Part shown: positions 53,925-62,942 of the stretch, one piece after another
How positions within the stretch are numbered: position 1 is the first letter of the stretch
Layout of the letters: every line of letters begins with the position of its first letter
Position numbers and translations under genes: made by a program
Notes under the pieces: model-generated
Told to the model about the DNA's origin: nothing
Seen by the model: only the letters and a program-made list of their open reading frames with translations
Database searches by the model: none
Assembly: GCA_025499705.1 (NCBI GenBank)
Contig: JAFMVE010000002.1
Coordinates: 62,001 to 126,000, forward strand
Source: Carboxylicivirga caseinilyticus
GTDB lineage: Bacteria; Bacteroidota; Bacteroidia; Bacteroidales; Marinilabiliaceae
DNA: 64,000 nt
Direction of reading: 5' to 3'

Positions 53925-54138
53925 GCATCACAGACCCAATTTACAAAAATGTAGCATCCTACCGAATTGTCAAATTTTGATTAAGGTGGGAATCTGTCAC
54001 TCAATCCTTTTATTTAATCTTAATAATTTAATATTTTTACGAACTCAATCACCTATATCCTTGTTTCCGATAAGAGAGCTAACGATGAACTAATACAAGT
54101 ATCCATTGTTAGACTGACGAATAATTGTAAAAGAATTT

Positions 54139-55587
54139 ATGGCTGAAGATCAGAACAAAATATTAGACGAAGTTACAGGAGGCGAATACAAATACGGTTT
54201 CTACACCGATATTGAAATGGATACCATTCCGAAAGGATTAACAGAAGATGTGATCCGAATGATTTCGGCGAAAAAGAATGAACCCGAATACATGCTGGAA
54301 TTCCGTTTAAAAGCTTTTGAGAAATGGCAAAAAATGGAAATGCCGGATTGGGCTCATCTCAATATTCCTGAGATTGATTTTCAGGACATCATCTATTATG
54401 CTGCTCCAAAGAAAAAACCACAATTGGAAAGCATGGATGATGTAGATCCGGAATTAAGAGCAACTTTCGATAAACTGGGTATTCCTCTTGATGAACAAAA
54501 AATATTATCAGGCGTAGCTGTTGATGCTGTAATAGACAGTGTTTCTGTTAAAACCACTTTTAAAGAAACTTTAGCAGAAAAAGGTATTATCTTCTGCTCC
54601 ATCAGCGAAGCCGTGCATGAGTTTCCCGACTTGGTAAAGAAATATCTGGGAACAGTGGTTACCGATTCAGACAACTTTTTTGCAGCCTTGAATTCAGCGG
54701 TTTTTACCGATGGTTCATTTGTATATATTCCTAAAGGAGTTCGCTGCCCGATGGAGTTATCAACTTACTTCCGAATCAATGCAATGAATACCGGGCAATT
54801 TGAGAGAACCCTGATTGTTGCTGATGATGACAGCTATGTAAGTTATCTGGAAGGATGTACAGCACCTCAGCGAGATGAAAATCAGCTTCATGCTGCCATT
54901 GTGGAGATTGTAGCCAATGAGCGTGCTGAAGTAAAATATTCAACAGTACAAAACTGGTATCCCGGCGATAAAGAAGGTAAAGGAGGTATTTATAACTTTG
55001 TTACCAAAAGAGCCATTTGCAAAGGCGATTACTCAAAAGTTTCATGGACTCAGGTTGAAACAGGATCGGCCATTACATGGAAGTATCCAAGCTGTATCTT
55101 ACAGGGAGACCATTCTGTTGGTGAGTTTTATTCAGTTGCTGTTACCAATAATTATCAGCAAGCCGATACCGGAACCAAAATGATTCACCTTGGTAAAAAC
55201 ACCCGAAGTCTGATTGTATCTAAAGGTGTTTCGGCAGGTAAAAGTCAAAACTCATATCGTGGCTTGGTAAAAGTTTCAAAAAGAGCAGATAACGCAAGAA
55301 ACTTCAGTCAGTGTGATTCATTGTTATTAGGTGACAGGTGTGGCGCACATACCTTCCCTTACCTGGAAATCGCAAATAACTCAGCCAAAGTGGAACACGA
55401 AGCCACCACATCAAAAATTGGTGAAGACCAGATATTTTATTGCAACCAAAGAGGATTAAGCACCGAAGATGCTGTTGGGCTGATAGTTAATGGTTACGTT
55501 AAGGAAGTAATCAACCAGTTACCAATGGAGTTTGCCGTTGAGGCACAAAAACTTCTTCAGATAAGCCTGGAAGGAAGTGTAGGATAA
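54139..55587 (+). CDS. sufB: Fe-S cluster assembly protein SufB
   Basis: 482 residues. Typical SufB: N-terminal [24 protein letters not shown], the beta-helix core with [20 protein letters not shown], and the C-terminal [16 protein letters not shown]. SufB is the scaffold subunit of the SufBC2D complex that builds 4Fe-4S clusters. First gene of a sufBCDSE cluster; sufC follows 44 bases later. I see no IscR-type operator with certainty. Confidence 0.95.
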   Translation: MAEDQNKILDEVTGGEYKYGFYTDIEMDTIPKGLTEDVIRMISAKKNEPEYMLEFRLKAFEKWQKMEMPDWAHLNIPEIDFQDIIYYAAPKKKPQLESMDDVDPELRATFDKLGIPLDEQKILSGVAVDAVIDSVSVKTTFKETLAEKGIIFCSISEAVHEFPDLVKKYLGTVVTDSDNFFAALNSAVFTDGSFVYIPKGVRCPMELSTYFRINAMNTGQFERTLIVADDDSYVSYLEGCTAPQRDENQLHAAIVEIVANERAEVKYSTVQNWYPGDKEGKGGIYNFVTKRAICKGDYSKVSWTQVETGSAITWKYPSCILQGDHSVGEFYSVAVTNNYQQADTGTKMIHLGKNTRSLIVSKGVSAGKSQNSYRGLVKVSKRADNARNFSQCDSLLLGDRCGAHTFPYLEIANNSAKVEHEATTSKIGEDQIFYCNQRGLSTEDAVGLIVNGYVKEVINQLPMEFAVEAQKLLQISLEGSVG

Positions 55588-55631
55588 CCCAAAATAATTA
55601 ATCAAAATAGCAACTTATACAGTTTCAACAT

Positions 55632-56384
55632 ATGTTAGTCATAAAAGATTTACACGCCAAGATAGAAGATAAAGAAATACTGAGAGGTATTAATCTGGAA
55701 GTTAAGCCAGGTGAAGTTCATGCCATTATGGGACCTAACGGTGCCGGGAAAAGTACCCTATCATCAGTATTGGCAGGTAACGAGAAATTTGAAGTTAGTG
55801 AAGGAAGTGTTTCATTCAATGATAAAGAATTACTGGAGTTATCTCCTGAAGACAGAGCTCGTGAAGGTTTATTCTTAAGTTTCCAGTATCCAATTGAGAT
55901 ACCTGGGGTTAGTATGGTTAACTTTATGCGTACTGCTGTTAACGAGCACAGAAAATACAGAGGCGAAGATCCGATTTCAGCCAGCGAGTTTTTGAAGCTA
56001 ATGCGTGACAAAAAGAAATTGGTTGAAATTGATTCAAACCTTACCAACCGTTCAGTGAACGAAGGTTTCTCCGGTGGTGAAAAGAAAAAGAATGAAATTT
56101 TCCAGATGGCAATGCTTGAACCTAAATTGGCAATCCTGGATGAGACTGACTCAGGTTTGGATATTGATGCTTTGCGTGTTGTGGCCAATGGAGTTAATAA
56201 GTTAAAATCACCAGAAAGATCCACTATCGTCATTACACACTATCAGCGTTTATTAGATTACATCGTACCCGACTATGTGCATGTATTGTATAAAGGTCGC
56301 ATCGTAAAGTCAGCCGGTAAAGAGCTAGCGCTGGAACTGGAAGAAAAAGGTTACGACTGGATTAAGAAAGAATTTGAAGATTAA
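55632..56384 (+). CDS. sufC: Fe-S cluster assembly ATPase SufC
   Basis: 250 residues, ABC ATPase: Walker A GPNGAGKST, SGGEKKKNEIFQM signature, Walker B LAILDETDSGLD and the switch His in VITHYQ. It powers conformational change of the SufB-SufD scaffold in the cytoplasm. The gap to sufD (101 bases) holds a short hairpin and direct repeats. Confidence 0.95.
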   Translation: MLVIKDLHAKIEDKEILRGINLEVKPGEVHAIMGPNGAGKSTLSSVLAGNEKFEVSEGSVSFNDKELLELSPEDRAREGLFLSFQYPIEIPGVSMVNFMRTAVNEHRKYRGEDPISASEFLKLMRDKKKLVEIDSNLTNRSVNEGFSGGEKKKNEIFQMAMLEPKLAILDETDSGLDIDALRVVANGVNKLKSPERSTIVITHYQRLLDYIVPDYVHVLYKGRIVKSAGKELALELEEKGYDWIKKEFED

Positions 56385-56394
56385 TTAGTAAGGA

Positions 56395-56475
56395 GTACAG
56401 AGCAAAAGGTAGTTTGAACTGGAACCTTTTAAAGTTTATAATCTTGATACTTTGTACTTGATACTCACTACTAAA
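56395..56475 (+). repeat. Intergenic repeat between sufC and sufD
   Basis: AAAAGGT (56404-56410) and ACCTTTT (56424-56430) form a hairpin. Then TTGATACT appears twice at 56444-56451 and 56458-56465 (14-base period) within sequence of the GTACTTGATACT type. Similar strings recur between genes in several Bacteroidota (from memory), so this may be an interspersed repeat inside the suf operon. Confidence 0.35.
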
Positions 56476-56485
56476 TTATTTTAAT

Positions 56486-57874
56486 ATGAATGTAGCTTGC
56501 CGAATAGTAAATCTGCAAGAAGAATATATAAAACTCTTCAACGATCAAAAGTCATTGTTGCAAAGTGGTGCACCAAAAAAAATGAACTCTTTGCGTGATG
56601 ATGCTTTAAAAATCTTTGAAGAAAAAGGTATTCCTTCCAATAAAGTTGAGGCCTATAAATACACTAATCTTCAACCCTATTTCAAAGGAAGTTTGAATGT
56701 AGCATTCACCAATGATGCTGCTCATAACGATATTACACAGCATTTTCATTGCGAAGTACCCCAGCTGAATACATACAATGTATTTTTAGTAAACGGATGG
56801 TTTTCGGCTAAAGACAGTGACCTGAATCTTCCGGATGGTGTTATTGTTTGCAGTATGCAGGAAGCCGAACAAAAAGCACCCGACGTTTTTGAAAAATATT
56901 ATGGAGAAACAGCTCCGATGAAAGAGGACAGCCTGGTTGCAATGAATACTGCTTTTGCTCAGGACGGTGCCTTTATTTATGTACCAAAAGGAGTTGTGCT
57001 TGATAAACCAATTCAGTTGGTTAATATAATGACCGGTGATGAAGATCGATTGGCATTTCAACGCAACCTGATTGTAGTTGACGAAAATGCTCAATTAAAG
57101 GTAATGCTTTGCGATCACACCATGTCGTCACAAAGATTTGTGATCAATACCGTTACTGAAGTTTTTGCAAAAGAAAACAGTGTTTTTGATGTTTACAACG
57201 TGCAAAACCAACACAACCTTACCACACAGGTTCAGGGTATTTATGTACATCAAAAGAAAAATTCCAACATATTAACCAATAATCTGACGCTTCATGCAGG
57301 CATTGCCCGTAACAACGTTAATGTTACCATGGACGATGACCATTGCGAAAGTCATGTTTACGGATTGTACCTGAGTGATAAAAACCAGCACGTCGATAAT
57401 TCAACCTTTATCAATCATGCCAAGCCTGATTGCCAGAGCTTCGAGCTATTTAAAGGTGTGATGGATGATTCGGCTACGGGTGCATTCTCAGGAAGAGTTT
57501 ATGTTGCTCAGGATGCTCAAAGAACCAATGCGTATCAAAGCAACAACAATCTGTTGTTAACCGACAATGCAAAAATTAACAGTAAGCCTCAATTGGAGAT
57601 TTATGCCGATGACGTTAAATGTAGTCACGGTGCTACTGTTGGACAGTTGGATGACGAAGCTATGTTTTACCTTCGTGCACGTGGTATTAACAAGGAAGAA
57701 GGTCGCATCTTATTAATGTTTGCATTTGCTTACGAGGTTATTGAGAAAATTCGGGTTGAACCTTTAAAAGAACAAATCAGAGGGTTGGTTGAAAAACGTT
57801 TCAGAGGCGAATTTGACAAATGCGATTCTTGCGTAGTTTGCGGACAGCCAGGCTCCAATGCCAGCTGTTTGTAG
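56486..57874 (+). CDS. sufD: Fe-S cluster assembly protein SufD
   Basis: 462 residues. N-terminal EKGIPSNKVEAYKYTNLQPYF, beta-helix core (VYVAQDAQRTNAYQSNNNLL, INSKPQLEIYADDVKCSHGAT) and the C-terminal helical domain. Partner of SufB in the SufBC2D scaffold. The start ATG 56486 is kept because the N-terminal helix (EEYIKLFNDQKSLL) is usual for the family. A hairpin precedes sufS. Confidence 0.95.
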   Translation: MNVACRIVNLQEEYIKLFNDQKSLLQSGAPKKMNSLRDDALKIFEEKGIPSNKVEAYKYTNLQPYFKGSLNVAFTNDAAHNDITQHFHCEVPQLNTYNVFLVNGWFSAKDSDLNLPDGVIVCSMQEAEQKAPDVFEKYYGETAPMKEDSLVAMNTAFAQDGAFIYVPKGVVLDKPIQLVNIMTGDEDRLAFQRNLIVVDENAQLKVMLCDHTMSSQRFVINTVTEVFAKENSVFDVYNVQNQHNLTTQVQGIYVHQKKNSNILTNNLTLHAGIARNNVNVTMDDDHCESHVYGLYLSDKNQHVDNSTFINHAKPDCQSFELFKGVMDDSATGAFSGRVYVAQDAQRTNAYQSNNNLLLTDNAKINSKPQLEIYADDVKCSHGATVGQLDDEAMFYLRARGINKEEGRILLMFAFAYEVIEKIRVEPLKEQIRGLVEKRFRGEFDKCDSCVVCGQPGSNASCL

Positions 57875-57893
57875 CAACTCATTTATAATATAG

Positions 57894-57936
57894 CGGGGCA
57901 AAAGTAAATACCAGACTTTACTTTCCCCGTTTTCTT
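57894..57936 (+). terminator. Hairpin between sufD and sufS
   Basis: CGGGG and AAAGTAAA (57894-57907) pair with TTTACTTT and CCCCG (57917-57929), followed by TTTTCTTTTTT. It looks like a terminator or attenuator inside the operon, so sufS may be expressed at a different level from sufBCD. Confidence 0.7.
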
Positions 57937-57951
57937 TTTTAACAGACAAAA

Positions 57952-59172
57952 ATGAGCATAGACATTCAAAAAATACGAAAAGACTTCCCTATTCTGGATC
58001 AAACCGTTTATGGAAAACCGTTGGCATACTTTGATAATGCTGCAACAGCACACAAACCGCTTCAGGTTATTAATGCCATTGATGAAGTCTATACAAAATA
58101 CAATAGCAACATTCACCGAGGAGTGCATCATTTAAGTAATGTATGTACTCAGGCCTTTGAAGATGCCCGTATTAAAGTGCAACATTTTTTGAATGCCCCC
58201 AATGCTCACGAAGTAATATTTACCCGCGGAACAACAGAGGCAATTAATCTGATTGCATCCTCGTTTGGTGAAACCTTTTTAAATAAAGGGGATGAAATTA
58301 TTGTTTCTCAACTGGAGCATCACAGTAATATTGTTCCTTGGCAATTACTGGAAAAACGTAAAGGAATAGTTCTTAAAGTGATTCCTATCAATGACGCCGG
58401 AGAATTAATGCTTGACGCTCTGGAAGAGTTGATGAGTGATAAAACCAAACTAATATCGGTTGCTCATATTTCCAATGCCTTAGGCACCATCAATCCGATC
58501 AAAACCATCATTGACAAAGCCCATGCACGTAATATTCCGGTTATGATTGACGGAGCCCAGGCTGTGCAACATGTAAAAGTGGATGTTCAGGCTTTGGATT
58601 GCGATTTCTATGTTTTCAGCGGTCATAAAATTTATGGTCCAACTGGAATTGGTGCTTTGTATGGTAAAGAAAAATGGCTGAACCAAATGGAACCCTATCA
58701 GGGAGGTGGTGAAATGATTCAAACCGTTTCGTTTGAAGGAACAACCTTTAACGAATTACCATTTAAGTTTGAAGCCGGCACACCTGATTACAGTGGTGCA
58801 GTAGGATTAGCAGCTGCCATTGACTATGTGAATGAGATTGGTTTGGAAAATATTGCTGCCTATGAACATGAACTACATGATTATGCTCTGGAGAAGTTAG
58901 CTGCTATTCCTAATATGAGATTTTTTGGAACAGCTAAAGAAAAAGCAAGTGTAATTTCCTTTATGGTTGGTAATATTCATCCTTTTGATATGGGTACCTT
59001 GCTTGATAAAATGGGCATTGCAGTAAGAACCGGTCATCATTGTGCGCAGCCACTGATGCAACGGTATAATATCCCGGGTACAGTTCGCGCATCTTTTGCC
59101 GTTTACAATACCAAAGAGGAAATAGACCGATTAATTGAAGGCGTCATCAAGGTGAGTCAACTTTTTGGTTGA
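57952..59172 (+). CDS. sufS: Cysteine desulfurase SufS
   Basis: 406 residues, PLP enzyme of class V. PLP Lys226 in VFSGHKIYGPTGIGALYG, catalytic Cys364 in RTGHHCAQPLM, and the N-terminal AYFDNAATAHKP. It removes sulfur from cysteine and passes it to SufE. Follows sufD after the hairpin; sufE follows after 79 bases. Confidence 0.95.
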   Translation: MSIDIQKIRKDFPILDQTVYGKPLAYFDNAATAHKPLQVINAIDEVYTKYNSNIHRGVHHLSNVCTQAFEDARIKVQHFLNAPNAHEVIFTRGTTEAINLIASSFGETFLNKGDEIIVSQLEHHSNIVPWQLLEKRKGIVLKVIPINDAGELMLDALEELMSDKTKLISVAHISNALGTINPIKTIIDKAHARNIPVMIDGAQAVQHVKVDVQALDCDFYVFSGHKIYGPTGIGALYGKEKWLNQMEPYQGGGEMIQTVSFEGTTFNELPFKFEAGTPDYSGAVGLAAAIDYVNEIGLENIAAYEHELHDYALEKLAAIPNMRFFGTAKEKASVISFMVGNIHPFDMGTLLDKMGIAVRTGHHCAQPLMQRYNIPGTVRASFAVYNTKEEIDRLIEGVIKVSQLFG

Positions 59173-59251
59173 TTCGTTGAAAAATACCAACTTTGCCAGA
59201 TGTTAAGAAATTGCTCTGTTGAGCAAACAGATCCACACAAAAAGTAAGACA

Positions 59252-59674
59252 ATGACCATTAACGAGATACAGGAAGAGATTGTTGAAGAGTTTTCAGTAT
59301 TTGATGACTGGATGGATAAATATTCGTATCTGATTGAAATCGGTAACGACCTTGACGGTTTTCAGGAAGAGAACCGTTTGGATAACAACCTGATTGAAGG
59401 ATGCCAGTCTAAAGTGTGGTTACATGCCGAACTAACAGACGGAAAGATATTTTATACTGCAGACAGCGATGCGATTATTGTAAAAGGCATCGTTGCTTTA
59501 CTTGTAAAAGTAATGAGTGGTCGTACTCCGGATGAAATTCTGGAAAGCGAATTGACTTTTGTTGAAAAAATAGGTTTGAAAGAGCATCTTTCACCTACCC
59601 GCTCAAATGGTTTGGTTGCTATGATTAAACAAATACGTTTATATGCATTGGCTTTTAAAGCTAAACAAGCCTAA
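59252..59674 (+). CDS. sufE: Sulfur acceptor protein SufE
   Basis: 140 residues from ATG 59252, chosen because the family begins M-T-I-N-E-IQEEIVEEF; the frame is open further upstream from a TTG. Acceptor Cys51 in LIEGCQSKVWLHAE. It takes persulfide from SufS and hands it to SufB. Start is 79 bases after sufS. Confidence 0.9.
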   Translation: MTINEIQEEIVEEFSVFDDWMDKYSYLIEIGNDLDGFQEENRLDNNLIEGCQSKVWLHAELTDGKIFYTADSDAIIVKGIVALLVKVMSGRTPDEILESELTFVEKIGLKEHLSPTRSNGLVAMIKQIRLYALAFKAKQA

Positions 59675-59714
59675 ACCAATAAGCTTTACGACTGTTTAAT
59701 GAGAAAGGATAGAC

Positions 59715-60032
59715 ATGGGAACTGAATTTTTACAATTAGAAAGCCAAATAATCGAAGTATTAAAAAACGTCTTCGATCCTGAAATACCTGTAAACATTTA
59801 CGATTTAGGTTTGATTTACGAGATTGATGTTGACGAAGAAGGCAAAGCCCGAATCGTTATGACATTGACTTCACCCAACTGTCCGGTAGCTGAATCAATG
59901 CCGGAAGAAGTGCATGATAAGGTATCGGCTATTGAAGGTATCTCACATGTAGATCTGAACCTTACTTTTGATCCACCCTGGACCAAAGACATGCTTTCGG
60001 AAGAGGCTCTTCTTGAACTTGGTTTACTTTAA
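59715..60032 (+). CDS. sufT: SufT/DUF59-type Fe-S maturation protein
   Basis: 105 residues, MIP18/DUF59 domain: FDPEIPVNIYDLGLIYEIDV and LTSPNCPVAESMPEEV, with the conserved Cys in SPNCPV. SufT family members help deliver Fe-S clusters to targets. It is in the suf operon after sufE and overlaps no other gene; a PH-like membrane gene starts 2 bases after it. A purine-rich stretch precedes ATG 59715. Confidence 0.85.
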   Translation: MGTEFLQLESQIIEVLKNVFDPEIPVNIYDLGLIYEIDVDEEGKARIVMTLTSPNCPVAESMPEEVHDKVSAIEGISHVDLNLTFDPPWTKDMLSEEALLELGLL

Positions 60033-60034
60033 AA

Positions 60035-60487
60035 ATGAACGAAATACATTTTGATTTAATACGTCGCTATCCCCGCAATATGTTCCGTATTGTCATGGGA
60101 GTTTTATTGCTAGGCTCGGTCGCTTATTTTCTCATTAAGCAGGTTGAGTTTTTTACCTTAACACACCTTCTTATTTTCACTTTAGGCGGTCTTTACTACT
60201 TATTGATGGGATTAGGCATTAATCCATTAACAGTTTGGGGAAAGGCATACATCAGTGTTAACTCAAACACCGTTGCTGTAAAACCAACGATATTTGCAAA
60301 AGCCAATTCATTTGAATGGTCAAATATTAAAGAGGTTCAGATAAAAGTGATGGACATCCGCTTTTTATTCAATCAGGGCGAACCTTATGAATTAGAATTC
60401 GGAAAGCTGGATGATGAAGAACGAGTTAAGGAGTTGAAACATACAATTATTGCCATAAGTAAAAAAAAAGGTATTAAATTGGGGTAA
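60035..60487 (+). CDS. Membrane protein with bacterial PH-like domain
   Basis: 150 residues. Two N-terminal spans (about 17-34 and 40-60) are followed by a PH-like beta domain (YISVNSNTVAVKPTIF, FEWSNIKEVQIKVMDIRFLF) and a C-terminal helix. It resembles small membrane proteins with a bPH domain. It sits 2 bases after sufT and 13 before queG, so it is in the same transcript. No function is known. Confidence 0.5.
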   Translation: MNEIHFDLIRRYPRNMFRIVMGVLLLGSVAYFLIKQVEFFTLTHLLIFTLGGLYYLLMGLGINPLTVWGKAYISVNSNTVAVKPTIFAKANSFEWSNIKEVQIKVMDIRFLFNQGEPYELEFGKLDDEERVKELKHTIIAISKKKGIKLG

Positions 60488-60500
60488 ATCTACACCACCA

Positions 60501-61433
60501 ATGCATAAAACTCTTTCGTCTAAACAACTTATCATAAACGAAGCTCTTCGCTTAGGTTTTTCTGATATTGGTTTTTCTACCGTAGAACATCTTGCCGAAA
60601 ACGAAATTCATTTGAAAGAATGGCTCGACAATGGTTTTCATGCCGGGATGAGTTACATGGAAAACCATTTTGAAAAAAGGATTAATCCGGCCTTGTTGGT
60701 TGAAGGATCCACAACAGTTGTATCGGTCCTGCTTAATTATAAACCTAAGTTAGAACAATCAGATCCTGAAGCTCCTAAACTAGCTCGCTATGCATATGGC
60801 AAGGACTATCACTTTGTGATAAAAGACAAGCTTCAGTTGCTTTTCGATTATATCAAATCAGATATTTATCCAGATCTGGAAGGGCGCATGTTTACTGACT
60901 CTGCTCCTGTTCTGGATCGTGCATGGGCGGTAAATTCCGGATTAGGCTGGATTGGAAAGAATACGAATCTGATTCATAAAAAACTAGGTAGTTTCGTTCT
61001 GATTGGTGAACTGATCATCAACATGGAGATTGAGCCTGACACCCCTATTAAGGAGGCTTGCGGAGGCTGTACCCGCTGTATTGATGCCTGCCCTACTAAA
61101 GCATTGATAGGTCCCTATCAGTTGGATTCAAACAAGTGTATCTCCTATCTTACTATTGAACATCGCGAAGAAATACCTGAAGAATTCAAAGGGAAATTTG
61201 AGAATTGGGCCTTCGGATGTGATATTTGCCAGGAAGCCTGTCCCTGGAACTGGAAAGCACGTCCCACATCAGAAAATGAATTTCAACCTCATCCAGATTT
61301 ACTGCAAATGACCAATGACCAATGGCATAACCTTGATGAAGATCGCTTTACCGAACTCTTTCGAAAATCGGCAGTAAAGCGAACCAAATACAAAGGACTA
61401 AAGAGGAATCTTGACTTTTTAAAAAAGAAATAG
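60501..61433 (+). CDS. queG: Epoxyqueuosine reductase QueG
   Basis: 310 residues. DUF1730 domain N-terminal (YMENHFEKRINPALLV, ARYAYGKDYHFV) and two 4Fe-4S motifs: CGGCTRCIDACPTKAL and CDICQEACPWNWKA. Uses cobalamin and Fe-S clusters for the last step of queuosine synthesis in tRNA. Its place at the end of the suf operon fits the Fe-S need. Family length is about 300-380. Confidence 0.9.
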   Translation: MHKTLSSKQLIINEALRLGFSDIGFSTVEHLAENEIHLKEWLDNGFHAGMSYMENHFEKRINPALLVEGSTTVVSVLLNYKPKLEQSDPEAPKLARYAYGKDYHFVIKDKLQLLFDYIKSDIYPDLEGRMFTDSAPVLDRAWAVNSGLGWIGKNTNLIHKKLGSFVLIGELIINMEIEPDTPIKEACGGCTRCIDACPTKALIGPYQLDSNKCISYLTIEHREEIPEEFKGKFENWAFGCDICQEACPWNWKARPTSENEFQPHPDLLQMTNDQWHNLDEDRFTELFRKSAVKRTKYKGLKRNLDFLKKK

Positions 61434-61460
61434 CGGACTGGCTGAAAACCTAATCCGCTA
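61431..61460. terminator. Hairpin between queG and ackA
   Basis: TAGCGGA (61431-61437) and TCCGCTA (61454-61460), overlapping the queG stop, between convergent genes. Weak T-run; a modest terminator at best. Confidence 0.45.
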
Positions 61461-61504
61461 AATATTATGCTTAAACAACAGGATGTACCTGCAATATCTT
61501 CATA

Positions 61505-62737
61505 CTAATTTACAGCAGCTTTCTCTAATACTTTCACTGTGTCAATTGCAATTACCTGCTCTTCGTTGGTTGGAACCACCATTACTTTTAATTTAGATTC
61601 AGGAGTACTTAATACCTGTAGCATTCCTCTCACACCATCGTTTGCATTTTTATCAAAAGTAAAACCTAAAAATTCCAAACCAGTGCAGATCTCTTCCCTC
61701 GACTCTGGTCCATTCTCGCCAACTCCGCCGGTAAAGATCAATAAATCAACCCCTCCCATTTCACCAGCAAAGGCTCCAATATAACGTTTAACCCTCATAT
61801 GATACATGTCTAAAGCCAAAGTTGCCCTTGGGTTCTTCTTTTTCCATGATTCTTCTTCAATATCACGCATATCTGATGAAATTCCTGAAATACCCAGCAT
61901 TCCACTCTTTCTGTTTAACAGCTCATTGGCTCCTTTCATATCAAGGTTTTCTTTTTCCATCAGAAACAACAAAGCGCCCACATCAAGATTACCTACGCGG
62001 GTTCCCATAATTAATCCTTCAACAGGAGTAAAACCCATTGAAGTATCAAACGATTTACCATTTTTGATAGCAGCTATAGAGGCTCCGTTTCCTAAATGAC
62101 AGGTCACAATATTTATTTTATCCATTTCAAGCCCTAAATGCTCACACGCTTTCTCTGCCACATATTTATGACTGGTGCCATGAAAACCATATCGGCGTAA
62201 TTTATGCTTGGTATAATATTCATAAGGAATGGCATAAAGAAAATTCTCTGGTGGCATGCTTTGATGAAAAGAAGTATCGAAAACAGCTACCTGTGGTACT
62301 TTTGGCAGAAGTTTCTGCATGGCATCAATACCCGCAATATGTGCAGGGTTATGAAGTGGAGCCAACTCACTTAGTTTATTAATCCTCTGCTTAACAACAT
62401 CATCAATTAATACACTTTTACTAAAATACTCTCCACCATGAGCCACACGATGTCCGATTGCCTGAATATCCAAAACATCTTCAATTACTCCATATGCCCG
62501 GTTAACCAATGAATCCATAATCAGGGTTATACCTGCTTCATGATCCGGAATTTGATTAGTGAATTTATATTTCTTAAACTCTCCGTCTATAAGTGGCTTA
62601 TGTGTTGAAGAACCTTTTTTTTGCCCAATGCGCTCAACAGCTCCAATGGCCATTACCACCGGATCATCAATATTTTTCATATCTATCAATTGATACTTAA
62701 TTGATGAACTACCACAATTTAAAACCAATACAATCAT
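61505..62737 (-). CDS. ackA: Acetate kinase
   Basis: 410 residues. Family motifs: LVLNCGSSSIKYQL at the N-terminus, RVAHGGEYF, VFDTSFHQSMP, RRYGFHGTSHKYV, HLGNGASIAAI, GTRVGNLDVGALLF and FTGGVGENGPE. Converts acetyl phosphate and ADP to acetate and ATP, so it supports fermentative energy gain. A pta gene is not adjacent in the window, though it may lie elsewhere. Convergent with queG. Confidence 0.95.
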   Translation of the reverse strand: MIVLVLNCGSSSIKYQLIDMKNIDDPVVMAIGAVERIGQKKGSSTHKPLIDGEFKKYKFTNQIPDHEAGITLIMDSLVNRAYGVIEDVLDIQAIGHRVAHGGEYFSKSVLIDDVVKQRINKLSELAPLHNPAHIAGIDAMQKLLPKVPQVAVFDTSFHQSMPPENFLYAIPYEYYTKHKLRRYGFHGTSHKYVAEKACEHLGLEMDKINIVTCHLGNGASIAAIKNGKSFDTSMGFTPVEGLIMGTRVGNLDVGALLFLMEKENLDMKGANELLNRKSGMLGISGISSDMRDIEEESWKKKNPRATLALDMYHMRVKRYIGAFAGEMGGVDLLIFTGGVGENGPESREEICTGLEFLGFTFDKNANDGVRGMLQVLSTPESKLKVMVVPTNEEQVIAIDTVKVLEKAAVN

Positions 62738-62883
62738 AAAACTACGCTGCTTTTAAGGATATTTTAACTTTTTTACATTTAATTAACTCCAATGATACAT
62801 TAAAAAAATGACATACTAGCAAATAATTTACAAACGATTACGTGATATAAATCAATTACTTTCGTCAGGATGTTCATATATAA

Positions 62884-62922
62884 AATAAGGCCACCTTCCA
62901 TTCCGGAAAGGCAGCCTTATTG
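62884..62922 (-). terminator. Terminator of the pectinesterase gene
   Basis: AATAAGGC (62884-62891) pairs with GCCTTATT (62913-62920 region), with an inner stem of CCTTCC and GGAAAGG (one bulge). On the minus strand T-rich sequence follows. Confidence 0.65.
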
Positions 62923-62942
62923 CAATTACAACAACCTTTTTT

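Noticed and set aside
55718-56233. A 171-codon antisense frame inside sufC
   Set aside because: It mirrors a strongly conserved ABC ATPase gene; no start context or protein features of its own.
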